The notes beneath the pieces were generated by a model, which saw nothing but the letters and a program-made list of their open reading frames with translations, was not told where the DNA came from and did no database searches. Both the position numbers and the translations under genes were made by a program. A stretch of 64,000 nt of DNA, taken from NCBI GenBank assembly GCA_017432725.1, contig JAFRIQ010000035.1, positions 62,001 to 126,000 on the forward strand, read 5' to 3'. Positions 1 through 7,177 of the stretch are shown one piece after another. The first letter of the stretch is position 1. The number at the start of each line of letters is the position of its first letter. The DNA is from Bacillota bacterium. Its GTDB lineage: Bacteria > Bacillota > Clostridia > Peptostreptococcales > Anaerovoracaceae.

Positions 1-559
1 CCGGCGCCGCATCCAGAGCCTCTGTGTACATGGTCTGTATGGAATCTATGACAAGAAAAGCAGGCTTCAGCCTGTCTACGGCTTCTATGACCTTATCCAG
101 ATCCGTTTCCGGAAGCAGATACAGATTGTCGAGTTTTTCTCTGCATATCCTGTCGGCCCTGAGCTTTATCTGTTCCGCGCTTTCCTCGCCGGAAACGTAA
201 AGCACGGGTCCCTCATGCTGCGATATATACGCCGCGGCCTGAGTGATTATGGTGGATTTTCCTATACCGGGCTCTCCAGATATAAGGGTAAGAGAACCTT
301 CCACCATGCCTCCGCCGAGGACCCTGTTCAGTTCCTTTATGCCCGTATCTATCCTTCTTCCGCTGCCCGCCGTAACTTCGCTTACCGGAACGGCAGCCTG
401 CGCTCTTCCGCCCTTTGCGGCTGCGCTGACGCTTTTAGGTTCGTCTCTTACGACTTCTTCTACGAAGCTGTTCCAAGCTCCGCATATACACTGGCCCATC
501 CATTTCGGGCTTTCATATCCGCATTCCTGGCATACGAACACCGATTTTCTTTTTGCCAT
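1..559 (-). CDS. radA: DNA repair protein RadA, 5' part (cut by window edge)
   Basis: RecA-like ATPase that promotes branch migration during recombinational repair in the cytoplasm. The first 186 codons are present and the gene runs off the left edge. An N-terminal zinc knuckle (Cys10, Cys13, Cys24, Cys26) precedes the Walker A motif GEPGIGKST, a VSGEESAEQ segment and the Walker B region LVIDSIQTMY. The start is the ATG at 559, with AGAGAGG about ten bases upstream. The second Cys pair is C-I-C, one residue shorter than the usual C-x2-C. The ATPase core is not in doubt. Family members are about 450 residues, so roughly 60% of the protein, including the KNRFG region and Lon-like domain, lies outside the window. 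Confidence 0.93.
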   Translation of the reverse strand, partial: MAKRKSVFVCQECGYESPKWMGQCICGAWNSFVEEVVRDEPKSVSAAAKGGRAQAAVPVSEVTAGSGRRIDTGIKELNRVLGGGMVEGSLTLISGEPGIGKSTIITQAAAYISQHEGPVLYVSGEESAEQIKLRADRICREKLDNLYLLPETDLDKVIEAVDRLKPAFLVIDSIQTMYTEALDAAP

Positions 560-582
560 AGATAATACCTCTCTGTCCGTCC

Positions 583-590
583 ATTATATC
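583..590 (-). promoter_or_regulatory. radA promoter (extended -10)
   Basis: On the minus strand TGATATAAT is an extended -10 with no convincing -35. It would start transcription about 17 bases before the radA ATG, leaving room for the AGAGAGG ribosome binding site. Confidence 0.55.
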
Positions 591-621
591 ATGACAAAAG
601 GCATATAGTCACCGCAAATGA

Positions 622-645
622 AAGAGACCCCCGAGGGGGTCTCTC
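622..645 (-). terminator. Intrinsic terminator after the SPFH gene
   Basis: GAGACCCCC (624-632) pairs with GGGGGTCTC (635-643) in a strong GC hairpin, followed on the minus strand by a short T-rich stretch. It lies 20 bases past the SPFH stop codon and before the radA promoter. Confidence 0.75.
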
Positions 646-665
646 TATATCTTTGGTTATACTTT

Positions 666-1793
666 TTACAGGATGCTTGCGAGAAGTTCCTTCTTCATTG
701 CTGCGAATTCTTCTTCAGTAAGGAGTCCGGCTTCCTTCATCATGGCAAGTTTTTCGACCTTTGCCTTGAATGCTGCCGTATCGTCTCCTGCTGCTGCGGT
801 TCCGCCGTAGATACCGCCTGCAACTCCGCCTGCAACTCCGTTCACGATGCCTACTCCGAGGACGTCGGAACCTTTTTCGTTGTTTGCAGCGTCAACAGCC
901 GCCTGTCCGAACTGACCTGCAAGATATCCCTTGCCCAGTTCAGGATCCTTGAGAGCTGCTGCTCTCTGGAGGGACTTGAGCATATCCTCGTCCTTTTCGT
1001 CAGCTACGATGGAGTTGACACCGCAGGATACGACCTCGATACCGCGAAGATCTCTCCACTTGGAGGACAGCTGCTCGTTCATAGCGTCGGCAAGTTCCTG
1101 CGTATGTGCGGGGAGTTCGCTGTAACGGATCTGCCTTGCGGAGATCTGAGCGAATGCCGGCTGAAGAGCTGTAAGGAACTCAGACTTCATCTGAGCGTCA
1201 AGCTCTGCCTTGCGGTATACGTTGGCTACGTTGCCGCATACGTTGGTGTAGAAGAGGATCGGGTTCGTAAGTCTGATGCTGTACTCGCCGAAGCACTTCA
1301 CTGAAACGTCGATGTCGATGTTGGCTCTAGGATCGACTACTCTGAAAGGTACCGGGTTGGCTGTTCCGTATTTGCTTCCCGGAAGTTCCTTTGTGTTGAA
1401 GTAATAGATCCTCTGATCCTTGGGAGCTTCTCCTCCGAAAGTGAAACGCTTGCCCATGTTCTCGAATACCTTCTTGATGTTGTCTGCAAGCTTTCCGCCG
1501 TCAAAGAGTGAAGGCTCTGAAGAAGCATCATATTTGTATTCTCCCGGCTCTGCGCAGTAATCGACTACTTTGCCGTTGTCTACGATAAGGACGCACTGTC
1601 CGTCAGCAACAGAAATGACCGATCCGTTGGTGATGATGTTGTCCGTACCGTAGTTGCTGGACTTGAGAGATGTTCTCTTCTGGCCCTTGGCTACGAGTAT
1701 GTCTGCGTTGAGTGAGTCACAATAGAAATACTCTTTCCACTGATCTGAGAGTACGCCTGTGGCTGCTCCTAATGCTGCATGAATAAATCCCAT
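666..1793 (-). CDS. SPFH-domain (virion core-like) protein with C-terminal SHOCT motif
   Basis: 375-residue member of the SPFH/'virion core' family typified by B. subtilis YdjI. These cytoplasmic proteins bind membrane partners and scaffold envelope-stress complexes. The N-terminal two thirds (about 1-290) is the SPFH-like fold. A Gly/Ala-rich linker near 305-335 follows. The last 30 residues (KLAMMKEAGLLTEEEFAAMK) form a SHOCT motif, usually an oligomerisation or membrane-association tag. The start has AAAGGAG seven bases upstream. It is the last gene of a three-gene operon behind a TPM protein and a zinc-ribbon protein. A weak internal promoter (TTTACA-17-TATATC) may lie in the 88-base gap before it. 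Family assignment is firm; the exact role is inferred from the ydj operon. Confidence 0.85.
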   Translation of the reverse strand: MGFIHAALGAATGVLSDQWKEYFYCDSLNADILVAKGQKRTSLKSSNYGTDNIITNGSVISVADGQCVLIVDNGKVVDYCAEPGEYKYDASSEPSLFDGGKLADNIKKVFENMGKRFTFGGEAPKDQRIYYFNTKELPGSKYGTANPVPFRVVDPRANIDIDVSVKCFGEYSIRLTNPILFYTNVCGNVANVYRKAELDAQMKSEFLTALQPAFAQISARQIRYSELPAHTQELADAMNEQLSSKWRDLRGIEVVSCGVNSIVADEKDEDMLKSLQRAAALKDPELGKGYLAGQFGQAAVDAANNEKGSDVLGVGIVNGVAGGVAGGIYGGTAAAGDDTAAFKAKVEKLAMMKEAGLLTEEEFAAMKKELLASIL

Positions 1794-1881
1794 TTTATTT
1801 CTCCTTTCAGATTATTAACTGAATTTATGTACAACTGTAACTGATATATATTCTACACGAAGACGTGTAAAAAAACCATAC

Positions 1882-2769
1882 TTAGAAATGTCTTCCTCCG
1901 CCGCTGGAGTGCATATTGCCGCCGCTGCTCATATGAGGACCGCTGTAGCTCGAACCTCCGCTGTGGTGTGGACCTCCTCCGCCTTCGGACGAATGGTGTT
2001 CCTCTTTGGGTATCCTCTGTGTATATACGTTCATGAGTATATTTTCAGCTCTGCTGAGCCTGAAGCTTCCAGGAGTTACGTAATTTCCAGCGCTGTAGGC
2101 TCTTGATACAGTCTGCATGCTGCGCTTTGCGCTGCCTACGCTTATGAATCCAGCGAACAGACCGCCTATGACGCCGGCTATGCTTCCGTTTCTCAGTTTA
2201 TCCCAGAATGAGGAAGGCGTAGGTTCCGGATGGGGCGGGTCGACTATGGGACTGTAGGTATGATCTACGTATTCCTTGGCTCCCATGCTGAAGAGGGAAT
2301 CCAGCTCCGATATGGCCGCCATCATGGCTCCGTAGTAGTCTCCTGAGACCATGCTCCCTTCCATGAAATCGTCTATTATATTGACGGTGTCATAGGTGAG
2401 ATAATCCATGGCGTCTCCGCAGGCATCGTGCATCCACGATCTGCAGTCCATACAGACGAATATAGCCCATCCGCTGTTCTTATCTCCGGTTCCGAAACCG
2501 TTGTGATCCCATACCGCTTCGATGAAGTCCGTATCGTTATCGTAGGTCCCGTGATCGTTGGAAGTCATGATCAGGAAATCGTAACCGTATTTGTTTATGA
2601 GCTTGTACAGTTCTTCCTGGAGCCTCTGTTCCTCGGCATCCGAGAACATATCGGCGTAATCCACCACCCTCGGAAGGCTCGGGTTGTTGAGACTCGATGC
2701 GAACACCGGACTGGCAAAGGCCAGCACTAACAGAAGGACCAGTAAAACGTTCAGTAATCTTTTTTTCAT
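1882..2769 (-). CDS. TPM-domain membrane-anchored protein (YgcG/YdjH-like)
   Basis: 295 residues with a cleavable signal peptide (about 1-25, ending SPVFASS). An extracytoplasmic TPM domain (about 30-170) follows, with the DYADMFSDAEEQRL opening and the conserved GWAIFVCMD strand. A single membrane segment lies near 195-215. The tail is Gly/Ser/His-rich (residues 260-295), a feature of YgcG-type proteins. TPM domains act in photosystem II repair in plants and in membrane or respiratory-complex maintenance in bacteria; no enzymatic activity is assumed here. AGGAGG lies eight bases before the ATG. The gene starts 12 bases after the zinc-ribbon gene and belongs to the same transcript. Confidence 0.82.
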   Translation of the reverse strand: MKKRLLNVLLVLLLVLAFASPVFASSLNNPSLPRVVDYADMFSDAEEQRLQEELYKLINKYGYDFLIMTSNDHGTYDNDTDFIEAVWDHNGFGTGDKNSGWAIFVCMDCRSWMHDACGDAMDYLTYDTVNIIDDFMEGSMVSGDYYGAMMAAISELDSLFSMGAKEYVDHTYSPIVDPPHPEPTPSSFWDKLRNGSIAGVIGGLFAGFISVGSAKRSMQTVSRAYSAGNYVTPGSFRLSRAENILMNVYTQRIPKEEHHSSEGGGGPHHSGGSSYSGPHMSSGGNMHSSGGGRHF

Positions 2770-2781
2770 TTTACCGACCTC

Positions 2782-3852
2782 CTATCCGAAGAACTGGAAC
2801 AGCGCAATGAAGGCTGCCGCCGCTATTGCGAATGCCTTTATGAAATATCCTGTCGCAACGGAACTGCTGGATGGAAGATCGCCTACGATCTTTCCCGTCT
2901 GCCCGTTGACTACGTACTGATACTTCTTTCCTCCGTACTGGCAGTTGATGATGTATGCCGGAAGGAGCACGTATTTCACTCTGGCATCGTACATGCGCAA
3001 ATTGTTGGAATGCTCTGTGACTGAACTGAAGTCTGTCACTGTAGATTCTATCCCCGCCAGGGTGCTGTTTATGACCCTGCTGTTTGCCCTCGGGATCTCC
3101 TCGTCGGGATCCGAGTCGAACCTGTCTGCCACGAAGCCTGAAAGATACGCCCCGTTGAAGGGTACCATCTTCGAAAAGTCGTAAGGTTCTATGGAATCCA
3201 TCACGTCATCCTGCATCTTCTTGCTGGCATCCACAGGAACGTTTTCAAAACTCATCTGTCCCTGGCGCTCTATGAGATACTGATACGTGGTGACTATGCT
3301 TTCCCTGGAGGTCTCGGTCCTGCTTACCCTGTCTCCTCTGAAATTGACTTCGCCTTCCACGGTGCAGTCGAAGAGCCAGAAGGGTATGTACACTCCGAGG
3401 ATCTTGTCTATATAACTGTCGTTGAAGAAATTCCTGGGAAGGAGTTTCTTTCCTCTGTAGAAGTTGTGGACTATTTCCTTGAGCTGCTTCTTGTCGATCT
3501 CAAAGGGGACCACCGCATTGGGTTTCAGTCCTGCCGACACTCTGTCAGTAAGCACGATATTGTTGTCGCAGTAGGGACAGTTGGTCGCAGCCGTCGTCGC
3601 ATCCGTCTCCAGGATAGCTCCGCAGGACTGACACTGATACACTACCGTATTATCGAGTAGTTCCGTGGAAAGACCCGCTTTGTAGTTGCCCCAATCGAAT
3701 TCTTCGGTGGTCGTCTCAGCCTTCTGGGAGGCTATGATCTCAGCGACCGAATAGGAATTTCCGCAATGGTCACAGGTGACCCTTCCGCTCTCTGCGTCGA
3801 AAGCCAGCGGCGCTCCGCATCCCGGGCACTTATATTCTGTGATTAAACCCAT
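2782..3852 (-). CDS. TFIIB-type zinc-ribbon membrane protein (YdjG-like)
   Basis: 356 residues. The N-terminus has a zinc ribbon (CPGC at 9-12, CDHC near 28-31) and a second CxxC pair set (CQSC, CPYC) near 75-97. A mixed alpha/beta body of about 200 residues follows, ending in one hydrophobic helix at the extreme C-terminus (tail anchor). B. subtilis YdjG has the same architecture and recruits YdjH/YdjI and PspA to the membrane. This is the first gene of the operon, with AAAGGAGG at good spacing. It is the likely membrane platform for the SPFH protein encoded two genes downstream. The zinc-site geometry is visible; function is by homology of the operon. Confidence 0.82.
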   Translation of the reverse strand: MGLITEYKCPGCGAPLAFDAESGRVTCDHCGNSYSVAEIIASQKAETTTEEFDWGNYKAGLSTELLDNTVVYQCQSCGAILETDATTAATNCPYCDNNIVLTDRVSAGLKPNAVVPFEIDKKQLKEIVHNFYRGKKLLPRNFFNDSYIDKILGVYIPFWLFDCTVEGEVNFRGDRVSRTETSRESIVTTYQYLIERQGQMSFENVPVDASKKMQDDVMDSIEPYDFSKMVPFNGAYLSGFVADRFDSDPDEEIPRANSRVINSTLAGIESTVTDFSSVTEHSNNLRMYDARVKYVLLPAYIINCQYGGKKYQYVVNGQTGKIVGDLPSSSSVATGYFIKAFAIAAAAFIALFQFFG

Positions 3853-3907
3853 TTTCCCTCCTTTCCTGGATCAAAAGGTTTCTTTTGAAGCCCCTTTTAC
3901 TGATACC

Positions 3908-3915
3908 ATTATACA
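3908..3915 (-). promoter_or_regulatory. Promoter of the zinc-ribbon/TPM/SPFH operon
   Basis: TATAAT at 3913-3908 on the minus strand, directly preceded by TG, with no clear -35. The transcript would have a leader of about 50 bases containing a small hairpin (TCAAAAG / CTTTTGA) before the AAAGGAGG site. Confidence 0.5.
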
Positions 3916-3980
3916 ATAATATCCACTATCTAAAAGAAAATTTTTGAAGGAAAAAACTGTTCTAAAGCATGGGCAGATAC

Positions 3981-4009
3981 AAAAAGCCGCGGACTATTCT
4001 GTCCGCGGC
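3981..4009 (-). terminator. Terminator after the EF-G-like gene
   Basis: A perfect nine-base-pair stem GCCGCGGAC (3986-3994) / GTCCGCGGC (4001-4009) with a six-base loop, followed on the minus strand by five Ts. Confidence 0.9.
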
Positions 4010-4034
4010 TTTGATGTAAGTCACTTGTGAGTTG

Positions 4035-5960
4035 TTACGCTTCTTCCTGTTCTGCCTTGTATGCAGCTACGACCTTTTCAGTGAGGTTAGCCGGAAGAGT
4101 TGCATAGTGATCGAATGCCATCGTGAATGATCCTCTGGCCTGGGTCATTGCCCTCAGGGAGATAGCATAGTCGAAGAGCTCGGACTGGGGAGCTTCAGCG
4201 TGGAGAGTCTGTCCTCCGCCGAGTACCGGGTCCATACCCATTACGATGCCTCTTCTGTTGGGAAGATCACCCATTACCGATCCTACGTAATCGTCGGGAA
4301 CGGTGATATCCAGCTTCATTATAGGCTCGAGAAGTACCGGTTTTGCTTCCGGGATACCCTTGTTGAATGCGAGCCTTGCAGCTGCCTTGAAGGAAACTTC
4401 ATCGGAGTCTACCGGATGATAGGAACCGTAGTAGAGTTCTGCTCTGATGTTCTGGCACTTGCATCCTGCGAGAGGTCCTTTCTCCATGCATTCACGGAGA
4501 CCTTTTTCAACGGCAGGGATGAAGTTTCTGGGAACTACGCCGCCGACAACGGAATCCACGAATTCGAATTCTTCTTCGGATCTGGAGAACTTGATGTATA
4601 CGTCGCCGTACTGTCCGGAACCGCCGTTCTGTTTCTTGTGCTTGCCCTGAACGTCGGAGCTGCCCATGATGGTCTCTCTGTATGCGACCTTCTGAGGTAC
4701 GGAAGAAACTTCTACGCCGTTCTTATCCTTGAGCTTTGCCATAAGGATGTTGGCCTGGATGTCTCCCTGTGTTCCGAGAAGGGTCTGACGTGTTTCAGTA
4801 TTTCTCTCGAGGCAGAATGAAGGATCTTCTTCCATGAGTTTCTTGAGTCCCGAGGAGACCTTGTCTTCGTCGGCCTTGGACTTGGGTTCGATGGCTGTGA
4901 AGAGGGTCGGCTGCGGGAATACGATTTTCGGGAACTGTATCGGGTTCGCCTTGTCGCAGAGTGTGTCTCCGGTCTGGGTCGCGGTGAGTTTTCCGAGAGC
5001 GACTATATCTCCGAAGGATGCCTTTAGGCATTCGCCCTGCGTCTTACCGCGGAGGTAGTACACGGAGCTGAGTTTTTCGTTCTTTTCCTGTGTTGCGTTG
5101 AGAAGTTCCATACCCTGGTTCACGCTGCCGCGGATGACCTTGGCAAGGGAGATCTTTCCGAACTGGTCTGCTATGGTCTTGAATACGAAGAGTGCCGCAG
5201 GACCGTCTCCGCAGGGGATGGGATCTCCGTCGACCACTTCGTAGGGTTCATGAGCCGTGGGCTTGGGAACGTACTTGATGAATGCGTCGAGAACTTCCTT
5301 GATGCCGTCGCCTTTAAGAGCTGAGCAGGTGAATACGGGGCAGATGCCTCCGTCCAGTATAGCCTGGGAAAGACCTGTGCTGAACTCTTCTTCTGTGAAC
5401 TCTTCGCCGCCGAAGAATTTATCCATGAGTTCCTCGGATGTCTCGGCGATGGCTTCGTTTATGGCGTCTGTATCGTCCATGGATACAACAGCGGAACCGA
5501 ATTTTGCCTTGAGCGAATCGATGACTGCCGGTACGTCGATGTTGTCCTTGTCGGTCTTGTTGATTACGAAGAACCTGGGAACGTTGAACTGCTTGCATGA
5601 ATTCCATGCTTTCTCAGTTCCTACCTGGATACCGGAAGAAGCGTCTACGAAGATCGCAGCGGCTTCTGCTGCTCTCAGAGCGCAGTTTACTTCGCCTACG
5701 AAATCGAAGAATCCCGGAGTGTCGAGGAAGTTGAGCTTTACTTTGTTGTACTCTACGGGAACTATGGAAAGACTGATGGAATATCCTTTTTCGGTTTCCA
5801 TCTTGTCATAGTCGGATACCGTATTTCCGTCTTCGACTCTTCCGAGTCTTGAGATGACGCCTGTTGCAAGAAGCGCGGCTTCAAGGAAAGTCGTCTTTCC
5901 GGAGCTGCCGTGTCCTACAAGAGCGATGTTTCTGATGGTGTCGCTGGTGTAACCCTTCAT
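4035..5960 (-). CDS. Elongation factor G-like GTPase (EF-G2 type)
   Basis: 641-residue translational GTPase with all EF-G domains but shorter than canonical EF-G (about 690). G1 is GHGSSGKTT (16-24), G3 DTPGFFDF (80-87) and G4 NKTD (132-135). Canonical EF-G has DTPGHVDF in G3. Here the catalytic His is Phe84, and the G2 RGITI motif reads KGYSI, with Ser instead of Thr. This signature marks the EF-G-like paralogues (Thermus EF-G-2, mycobacterial FusA2). Their role in translocation is doubtful or specialised. Domain IV residues near 470-520 (GGVVPRNFIPAVEKGL) are conserved. The gene is monocistronic, with AGGAGGAAAA before the ATG and a strong terminator. The housekeeping fusA of the str operon is expected elsewhere. 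Confidence 0.88.
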   Translation of the reverse strand: MKGYTSDTIRNIALVGHGSSGKTTFLEAALLATGVISRLGRVEDGNTVSDYDKMETEKGYSISLSIVPVEYNKVKLNFLDTPGFFDFVGEVNCALRAAEAAAIFVDASSGIQVGTEKAWNSCKQFNVPRFFVINKTDKDNIDVPAVIDSLKAKFGSAVVSMDDTDAINEAIAETSEELMDKFFGGEEFTEEEFSTGLSQAILDGGICPVFTCSALKGDGIKEVLDAFIKYVPKPTAHEPYEVVDGDPIPCGDGPAALFVFKTIADQFGKISLAKVIRGSVNQGMELLNATQEKNEKLSSVYYLRGKTQGECLKASFGDIVALGKLTATQTGDTLCDKANPIQFPKIVFPQPTLFTAIEPKSKADEDKVSSGLKKLMEEDPSFCLERNTETRQTLLGTQGDIQANILMAKLKDKNGVEVSSVPQKVAYRETIMGSSDVQGKHKKQNGGSGQYGDVYIKFSRSEEEFEFVDSVVGGVVPRNFIPAVEKGLRECMEKGPLAGCKCQNIRAELYYGSYHPVDSDEVSFKAAARLAFNKGIPEAKPVLLEPIMKLDITVPDDYVGSVMGDLPNRRGIVMGMDPVLGGGQTLHAEAPQSELFDYAISLRAMTQARGSFTMAFDHYATLPANLTEKVVAAYKAEQEEA

Positions 5961-5995
5961 AATATATGTTTTCCTCCTAAAAAATACTGTCGTAT

Positions 5996-6034
5996 TAAAA
6001 ACAAATCAGTGGCTGCCTTCTAAACAGCCACTGA
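5996..6034 (-). terminator. Terminator after VOC gene 1, overlapping the EF-G-like promoter
   Basis: A perfect 10-bp stem (6006-6015 with 6025-6034) followed on the minus strand by TTTGTTTTT. It sits 52 bases past the VOC-1 stop codon. Its 5' arm lies immediately downstream of the -10 box at 6037-6042. Confidence 0.8.
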
Positions 6035-6036
6035 AA

Positions 6037-6045
6037 AGTATATCA
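6037..6045 (-). promoter_or_regulatory. Probable promoter of the EF-G-like gene
   Basis: TGATATACT on the minus strand, an extended -10. The predicted start near 6030 falls inside the 5' arm of the preceding terminator hairpin, so new transcripts would lack the full stem. Confidence 0.45.
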
Positions 6046-6086
6046 TACTAGTTTGAAAAACTACAAGGGAAATCTACTGCAAGCCC

Positions 6087-6497
6087 TTAGAGTTCTCTGA
6101 AATTTTCATACAGTTCGACGTATTCTCCTGCCGGACCGTAGAAAAACTGGAAAGCGCACTCCGCTTTTCCTTCAGCATTCTTCTGAAGCAGATAATCTTC
6201 CACCTTATATCCCTCTGCGGCGATAGCCTTTGCGAGTTCTCCGATATTGGTGCCGATATAGCAGAGATGATCCACAACTCCGAGATTTCCCACTCTTGAC
6301 GGACCTTCGAGGGTATAGAACTCAATTATCATATCGCCTTTTTCAAGGAAGAGCATCCTGTGACCTGTAGATTCGAATCTCGTGTCGACAGTCGCCTTGA
6401 AACCCAGCAGTCTCTCATAAAAATCCTTTACCTTATCAATGTTTTCGTCCTTTACGGGGATACCTACGTGATGGATCGCGTCTAATGTGTATGCCAT
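6087..6497 (-). CDS. VOC-superfamily (glyoxalase-like) protein, copy 1
   Basis: 136-residue single-domain member of the vicinal oxygen chelate superfamily (glyoxalase/bleomycin-resistance/dioxygenase fold). Likely metal ligands are visible: His9-10 in IHHVGIP, Glu near 58 in MIIEFYTLEGPSR, His near 73 in VVDHLCYIG, and Glu near 126 in GEYVELYE. The pattern suits lactoylglutathione lyase-like or methylmalonyl-CoA epimerase-like enzymes; substrate unknown. A longer in-frame extension upstream exists, but the ATG at 6497 is preceded by AGGAGGTCATC and aligns exactly with copy 2, so it is the start. It is a tandem duplicate of the next gene upstream, highly similar along its length, with its own promoter. 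Confidence 0.85.
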   Translation of the reverse strand: MAYTLDAIHHVGIPVKDENIDKVKDFYERLLGFKATVDTRFESTGHRMLFLEKGDMIIEFYTLEGPSRVGNLGVVDHLCYIGTNIGELAKAIAAEGYKVEDYLLQKNAEGKAECAFQFFYGPAGEYVELYENFREL

Positions 6498-6530
6498 GAT
6501 GACCTCCTGAAAAACATATATAAAATTGTA

Positions 6531-6566
6531 CATTTGTATTATATTCTCCTCCGTCTCGACATACAA
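6531..6566 (-). promoter_or_regulatory. Promoter of VOC copy 1, with TACA-AAT-GTACA element
   Basis: -35 TTGTAT (6566-6561), 17-bp spacer, -10 TATAAT (6543-6538). The sequence right after the -10 reads TACAAATGTACA. The same layout occurs before copy 2, suggesting a shared operator over the start site. Confidence 0.7.
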
Positions 6567-6621
6567 TAAGCCGCAGCTAACTTTTGCATATCTTTTCCCC
6601 GCTGATGGAATAATGTCAAGC

Positions 6622-6652
6622 AAAAGGGGTCCGGCAATGCCGGACCCCTTTT
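6622..6652 (-). terminator. Terminator after VOC copy 2 (symmetric)
   Basis: A 14-bp stem AAAAGGGGTCCGGC / GCCGGACCCCTTTT with loop AAT. It has T runs on both strands. In context it ends transcription from the VOC copy 2 gene on the minus strand. Confidence 0.88.
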
Positions 6653-6676
6653 ATACGATTTTAAATATCAAATCTT

Positions 6677-7096
6677 CTATTTATCCCAGAGGAGCGTATG
6701 ATCTTCGTAAAGTTCTACGTATTCCCCTGCTGGGCCGTAGAAGAACTGGAAGCCGTACATGGGTCTTCCGTCGGGATGTCTCTGAAGAAGATACTCTTCG
6801 ACTTTGTATCCTTCCGCCGCTATGGCTTTTCCGAGTTCCTCGATATTTGTGCCGATGTAGCAGAGATGATCTACAACGCCGATATTTCCTATTCTTGACG
6901 GACCTTCGAGAGTATAGAACTCGATTATCATATCGCCCTTTTCCATAAAGAGCATTCTGTGTCCGCTGGCCTCGAACCTGGTATCGACCGTAGCCTTGAA
7001 TCCGAGGAGTCTCTCATAAAAATCCTTTACCTTATCGATGTCTTCATCCTTCGTAGGGATACCTACGTGATGGATCGCGTCTAACGTGTATGCCAT
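6677..7096 (-). CDS. VOC-superfamily (glyoxalase-like) protein, copy 2
   Basis: 139-residue paralogue of the neighbouring VOC protein. It shares the opening MAYTLDAIHHVGIP and the candidate metal ligands (IHHVG His, MIIEFYTLEG Glu, VVDHLCYIG His, GEYVELYED Glu). Differences cluster in the C-terminal third (HPDGRPMYGFQFF versus NAEGKAECAFQFF), near where substrate loops of this fold lie, so the copies may differ in specificity. The start is the ATG at 7096 with AAAGGAGGTCATC, which is identical around the start in both copies. The upstream in-frame ATG at 7141 lies over the -10 region and is rejected. Function beyond the fold is not assigned. Confidence 0.85.
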   Translation of the reverse strand: MAYTLDAIHHVGIPTKDEDIDKVKDFYERLLGFKATVDTRFEASGHRMLFMEKGDMIIEFYTLEGPSRIGNIGVVDHLCYIGTNIEELGKAIAAEGYKVEEYLLQRHPDGRPMYGFQFFYGPAGEYVELYEDHTLLWDK

Positions 7097-7123
7097 GATG
7101 ACCTCCTTTATATGATTGTGTAC

Positions 7124-7158
7124 AAATGTATTATATCCCAATACCGGATATCACACAA
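7124..7158 (-). promoter_or_regulatory. Promoter of VOC copy 2, with TACA-TTT-GTACA element
   Basis: -35 TTGTGT (7158-7153), 17-bp spacer, -10 TATAAT (7135-7130), then TACATTTGTACA over the start site. This parallels the copy 1 promoter. Confidence 0.7.
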
Positions 7159-7177
7159 TCGGCTATCGGTATATGCC

